A stretch of 64,000 nt of DNA from Lepturacanthus savala. Lineage: Eukaryota > Chordata > Actinopteri > Scombriformes > Trichiuridae. A program made the position numbers and the translations under genes. The DNA is taken from the NCBI GenBank assembly GCA_030544235.1, contig CM060464.1, positions 386,001-450,000 of the forward strand, in the 5' to 3' direction. Shown here in pieces: positions 59,138-64,000 of the stretch. The notes below the pieces were generated by a model, which was not told the DNA's origin, made no database searches, and saw nothing but the letters and a program-made list of their open reading frames with translations. How positions within the stretch are numbered: position 1 is the first letter of the stretch; each line of letters starts with the position of its first letter.

Positions 59138-59154
59138 TGACAGAGGGGGAGGGG

Positions 59155-59420
59155 CTCAGCATCTGATTAGTGTGCCCATGGTAACGGATGGATGGAGAAT
59201 CCCTTTGCCCTTGACATCTGTCTCTGGAGACTGTGGGCAGCGGTTGGCAGCGTCACCTACTCTACTGTACCTGAACCCGCCGTGATCCAGAAACAGCAGC
59301 AGCAGCATCTCCACACGCCCCGGACACCAAAACTGATCCCAGGAGGTCGACCCGCTTGTTGTTTGACCGATCGCTGCGTCCGGACTCAAACACATGGAGA
59401 TCCTCAGAAAACCTGGAATT
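59155..59420. other. Single-copy GC-rich block in the intron
   Basis: Contains GTGCCCATGGTAACGG at 59171 (close to an RFX X-box) and a small CAG run. The frames on both strands show no domain. May be a conserved non-coding element. Confidence 0.25.
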
Positions 59421-60380
59421 AAATGCAGATAAGAACAGGTTCCATAATGCAGGGTTCACACTCCTGATTTAACATTATTGACAGGTTGTTTTCAGCCTAG
59501 AGACGTGTCATCCCTTTAACATGTGTCTTAAAATGATATATTCATACTGCAGTTTTAACACGTGGCTCTATTCTAAGGCCGTGCTATTAATTCCATAAAT
59601 CTATCTATTGATCTGGGTCAGTGACAAATAATATTTGTTAAGATGAAAAAGGCAAAAAATATTTAAAATACAGTTTTAAGAATCATTCATCACATTGTGT
59701 GTGATTTCTTGTTGTTTAAAATTCCATTTGTATAATTTATTTTCACCATTTTCTGTGATTTTTGACATGAAATCAAAAAAAGAATTTTATAGAATCCACC
59801 TAGAATCCTGTGTTTTTATATTTAAACTATCTGGTAAATAATGTAAATGATAAATAAATTCATTGTGTAACTAAAGCATCATTTAATAAACTCTTGAATA
59901 AATAATTGACTGGTTGATAGCTTTATGCTAATTTAGCGTTAAATCACATCCATGTTTGCTAACAATGGAAATAAAAACGGTTTAAATTAACATTTAATTG
60001 CTGCAATAACTTTAATGGAATAACTTTAATGAGTTAATATTCAGGACATTTGTCCTTTTTCTTTAGTTATTCCTCAACAAACTTACCAGCGTTTTTCTGT
60101 AAAACTTTAAAAAACCTTAAATCGGTTTTAGACGAAACAGGAAGTCGCCCTTTCAGAATAAAACGAACAAATTCAGAATAAAACGAAGCGAAAATCTTTA
60201 AATTAATTTATTGAGACGTTTAAAAAATAATAAAACAGAACACTACAATATCTGTATACTATTTTAGTTTAAACTTATTGTAGCACTTAAGTCATATATT
60301 TGTGATTTTCTGAAGTTCAGATTCGTGTAGTTAGGAGAATGTGTGATATAAGATTTTTATTTTTTATTACATTTTTTAGT
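59421..60380. other. AT-rich intronic DNA
   Basis: 59905-60070 is a copy of the dispersed repeat at 51950-52330. Otherwise nothing recognised. Confidence 0.45.
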
Positions 60381-61001
60381 ACATATCCAGTAGATACTGG
60401 TACATATCCAGTAGATATCCAGTAGATACTGGTACATATCCAGTAGATATCCAGTAGATACTGGTACATATCCAGTAGATACTGGTACATATCCAGTAGA
60501 TATCCAGTAGATACTGGTACATATCCAGTAGATACTGGTACATATCCAGTAGATACTGGTACATATCCAGTAGATACTGGTACATATCCAGTAGATACTG
60601 GTACATATCCAGTAGATATCCAGTAGATATCCAGTAGATACTGGTACATACCCAGTAGATACTGGTACATATCCAGTAGATATCCAGTAGATATCCAGTA
60701 GATACTGGTACATATCCAGTAGATACTGGTACATATCCAGTAGATATCCAGTAGATATCCAGTAGATACTGGTACATATCCAGTAGATACTGGTACATAT
60801 TCAGTAGATACTGGTACATATCCAGTAGATACTGGTACATATCCAGTAGATACCCAGTAGATACTGGTAGATATCCAGTAGATACTGGTACATATCCAGT
60901 AGATATCCAGTAGATACTGGTACATATCCAGTAGATACTGGTACATATCCAGTAGATATCCAGTAGATACTGGTACATACCCAGTAGATACTGGTACATA
61001 T
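60381..61001. repeat. 21-bp minisatellite with 11-bp sub-unit insertions
   Basis: Unit ACATATCCAGTAGATACTGG plus T. An extra 'agatatccagt' module is inserted once or twice in many units. CCAGTAGATACTGG contains a 6-bp inverted repeat around GA. The minus-strand frames of 125-236 codons (MYQYLLD and GYVPVST) arise from the 21-bp period. Confidence 0.97.
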
Positions 61002-61316
61002 CTGCTGTGGACCTTTATAAAAGCCATTTTTCAGCGCGGCGTCTGTTTTAACGTCCAACAGAACAAATCAAAGTGAATAAACCAACAGGCAGCAGTGGAG
61101 AGGTGACTTCATTAGCAGCTGCTCTGCTGCCATCGATGCTCCTTTAACTCTCAGATCATAGTCTCACACCTCCTCATCTCATTCTACTCTAATTCAGGAG
61201 CCACGTAGCAGCAGCACTTCACAGGCGGTTAGCGTTAGCGTTAGCTGCCTCACACACACATCTGTACAAAAGCCTGAACCCTGAGGGCTTCATTTGTCCT
61301 GAGAGAGTGTGTGTCT

Positions 61317-61318
<2 letters not shown>
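61002..61318. other. Intronic single-copy DNA
   Basis: Contains 'ggttagcgttagcgttagc' near 61228. No gene. Confidence 0.4.
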
Positions 61319-61389
<71 letters not shown>

Positions 61390-61404
61390 TGCGTGTGTGT
61401 GTGT
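61319..61404. repeat. (GT)n microsatellite
   Basis: About 86 bp of GT with two interruptions near the right end. Confidence 0.95.
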
Positions 61405-61564
61405 TTAGAGTTAAAGGGGTTAAAAGTTAGAAAGCTGCAGGTTTCCTGATGATGATGAGACAAAGACGCCTTCAGCTCTGAAGCCACAAGCTGAGCATTA
61501 TCACAGGAAACAATGCTGCATATCAAACAGTCCCTGACAGGAAGAAACGCCACTGAAACAAACC

Positions 61565-61815
61565 CCCACCTCCTCCACCTCCTCCTGCTCCTCCTGGTCC
61601 TCCTGCTCCTCCTCCACCTCCTCCTGGTCCTCCTGCTGCTCCTCCTGCTCCTCCTCCTCCTCTTCCTCCTCCTCCTGCTCCTCCTCCTCCTCTTCCTCCT
61701 CCTCCTGCTCCTCCTCCTCCTCTTCCTCCTCCTCCTCCTCCTGCTCCTCCTCCTCCTCTTCCTCCTCCTCCTGCTCCTCCTCCTCCTGCTCCTGCTGCTC
61801 CTCCTGCTCCTCCTG
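61565..61815. repeat. CTC/CTG triplet pyrimidine-rich tract
   Basis: CCTCCTCCTGCTCCTCCT and CTTCCTCCT steps, with a higher-order repeat of about 45 bp at 61660-61770. Poly-Leu frame is an artefact. Confidence 0.95.
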
Positions 61816-62310
61816 CTGAGAGGAGCAGTCAGAGGCGGAGTGGCCTCCAGAGGAGGTTTAAAATCATCTCAAACAGTCAGCACCTACTTCACGTTTGCAT
61901 TTGAACATTCTGACCTCTGACTCCCACACTTTATATCTGACATTAATTAATAACCAGCTCTACAAACAACATAAGAGACTAAACCTGTAGAATGTGATGA
62001 AGACAGATGGTTAAAAACCATCAAACCAACATGAGATGCTTCAGTTCACCAGACATGGAATGAATTCACGTCCCACACTTCATATTAATGTGAATATATT
62101 GCTGCTTTAGTTGTTAATATAGTTTCATGTAGTTTATCAGGTGTCGTGTGCTGGACACTCAGATCTCAGTGGGTTCATTATTCCCTGGTTAAAGAAGTGA
62201 AACATGCCCTGATCAGACATATTGATCTGTAAATTGACGACCAGGTCGATATCAGCTGACATTTCCATTCTTTTTCTCTTTTTCTCTTTTTTTATTTTGC
62301 TCCAAACTGA
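61816..62310. other. Intronic DNA, no gene
   Basis: Nothing recognised. Confidence 0.4.
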
Positions 62311-62870
62311 GCGCCTTTCATGGTGGCTGCCATGGTAACGTCTGCAAAAAACAAGGCGATTGGTACCAGTTTCTGCCCGGACTGACTGGTCGACGTGCGA
62401 TAAGCAGAACGTTAGATTGTGAGGCAGCTGAACAACAAGGGACTCCCTCCGGCGGTTTAATTCCGGCAGCATTCCATATTGTGCAGGATGAATGTGTTGC
62501 TAACAAATCCCCAGAACGACTGCCGGGGCTTATTCTAGGTTAAAGACAACGTTTGGCACAATTAACACATCTCATCCTCTAAATAATCCTGATCCTCTAA
62601 TGTGCTTATGCAGTGGGAAGCGTCTTTTTTGTTGTTTTTTCCTGTCGCCCATGTCTGAGTCTGGCTGTGTGGGTTAGTATGTCTGGTAATGGCATGTTAC
62701 ACAGGGATTCATTACTGGATGCTCTGCTTTTCCTGAATGAAGGCGGCAGGCAGCAGGCCTGCTCCTCCAACGTCACGTAATAACCATGGCTACACACACC
62801 AGGGTATTTATTCTTCCTCTCCGCCGCTAACACAAATATTGTTTTCTTACCCATAAGGACGACACATGCA
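62311..62870. promoter_or_regulatory. Single-copy block, candidate conserved intronic element
   Basis: About 560 bp without repeats, GC-richer than its surroundings. It includes GGCTGCCATGGTAACG near 62323 (one mismatch to the RFX X-box), 'gattggtaccagtttctgcc' and 'gcattccatattgtgcagg'. Minus-strand frames show no domain. The regulatory call is inferred from composition and lies inside the presumed apln intron. Confidence 0.25.
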
Positions 62871-63109
62871 CATAATGAGCTACAACCACGTCCCATTTAT
62901 AGACACAGATAATGCTGCTGCCTTTGCATTGTGCTGTGCAGGTTCGGTAAATATTCCAGTAGCAATGTGTGTGTTTTGCAATAGAAATGTGTTTGTTAGA
63001 GTTTCGGGTGTGTTAATAAGAGCTGGTTTCTGTTTCGGTCCAGTTTTAGTGCCAAGAGATCATATTAATCAGATACAAGAAACTACAGCCATGTTAGCAG
63101 CTCTGTGAA

Positions 63110-63610
63110 GCTGTGAAGTGGTGCAAACGGTATGCTAACACGCTAGTTTAGCATAATAGCATGCATATATCTTCCAGTAAAGTACAGCAGATTTATCAGT
63201 CTGCTGATTATCCAGACAATAGAATTTGACATATAATCATAAAGCAGAAAGAAGCATGCTAACATGTGCTGTTAGCATCCCTCTTAGTTTAGCCTGTTAG
63301 CATGCACATATGATCTGATGCTGATTTATCTATCTACTTGTTATCCAGACAATAGGTTTTTACGCTTCATCGTCCAGCTTAGCTTCTATATGGCTAAAAC
63401 AATCTCAGTCACATGGTAATTAAGTTTTGGTTGTGATAATTATAGTTTGTTTTTAATTGAGTCCAGTTTTAATGCTAACAGAGAAGGAATCTGAGTCCAT
63501 GTTAGCTGTAAAGGGCTGCATGCTAACATGCTAATATTTAGTAGGCACCATCTTAGTTTAGCATGTGAGCATGCACATGTTTTCTGATGCAAATCTACTT
63601 GATCTACTAG
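63110..63610. repeat. Fish GCATGCTAACATGCTAA-type repeat, three diverged units
   Basis: 'atgctaacacgctagtttag', 'gcatgctaacatgtgctg' and 'gcatgctaacatgctaatat' head three units at about 63130, 63255 and 63518. Each is followed by 'agtttagc...gttagcatgcac' and 'ctgatgc'. I know this type of word as very common in fish genomes. No coding potential. Confidence 0.65.
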
Positions 63611-64000
63611 ACGTGTGTCATTTACTGAGAGATGGAAAAGCAAATAAACTTAATGAAGATCTCTGTAAGACTTTAAATGCATTGAAGCAACACGTCAATT
63701 CTAAAAGATAAGTTTCCATTTTCCTTATTTTCCTTTGTTGAAATACACCTGTCATCATTACTTTCTTATTTTTTCACTGCATAATATTCACATAGTAATG
63801 TAAAACCATAGATTCCAATCCTTAAAAAACTTAAAACCTAAAAACCTTAAAATATATAAATAAAATAGTTAAATATTGTACTAATTTAACAATAATTACA
63901 GGCTAAAATCATAATATAATGGGGGAAACCTTAATGCTGATTAAACAGAGTTTGATGCCTGTGATTTGCAGTGATTTTAATCAGAATGTGCAGTAAAACT

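Noticed and set aside
60317..61027. 236-codon minus-strand frame with GYVPVST repeats
   Set aside because: Product of the 21-bp period. The 11-bp insertions shift it repeatedly between frames.

Overview
This window looks like nuclear DNA from a teleost fish, probably a spiny-rayed one. It is AT-rich and carries long dinucleotide microsatellites, many AT-rich fold-back and MITE-like elements of fish type, and very few coding sequences. The one gene I recognise is the signal-peptide exon of apelin (apln) at 47147-47213 on the + strand. Its encoded start, MNVKILTLVIVL, matches what I remember of fish preproapelin. The exon ends in a phase-1 GTGAGT splice donor. The second coding exon, which should hold the mature peptide, was not found, so the rest of the window (about 16.8 kb) reads as apln intron 1. 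I found no tRNA, rRNA, CRISPR array or microbial feature.

Layout. 1-17.8 kb: gene-poor DNA with a possible decayed membrane-protein fragment at the left edge (minus strand, 12-300), AT and GT microsatellites, the first copies of a dispersed 31-bp minisatellite, a 35-bp array of about 43 units (9.87-11.37 kb) and a GTAG-type array (12.79-13.39 kb). 17.8-27 kb: a nearly continuous satellite block. It holds degenerate telomere-like CCCTAA/CCCTTAA repeats, about 98 copies of a 22-mer, eight copies of a 21-mer with an AP-1/ARE core, an ATG-repeat array, a 1.3-kb fold-back element, and about 94 copies of a 33-mer in two arrays. Each 33-mer array is followed by a nearly identical ~230-bp tail. 27-46.4 kb: interspersed elements (called F1, F2 and the GTGCAGTGTGTAG element here), a second large 31-bp array (35.6-36.2 kb), an 875-bp nearly pure pyrimidine tract (40.3-41.2 kb) and a GC-rich single-copy block at 42.93-43.26 kb. 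46.4-64 kb: the apln promoter region, exon 1 and intron 1. The intron holds CpG-rich blocks near its 5' end, a CTG/CTA tract of about 0.9 kb, a duplicated F2 element, a perfect 34-bp-arm hairpin and further arrays.

By rough addition, about a fifth to a quarter of the window is tandem repeat. Almost all long open frames lie inside these arrays. They stay open only because the period is a multiple of three or the array has low complexity, often on both strands, so I do not treat them as genes. The features worth following up are the organisation of the repeats (palindromic cores, transcription-factor-like motifs in every unit, one unit family reused at eight places, expanded and unexpanded sister copies) and the candidate regulatory DNA around apelin exon 1.
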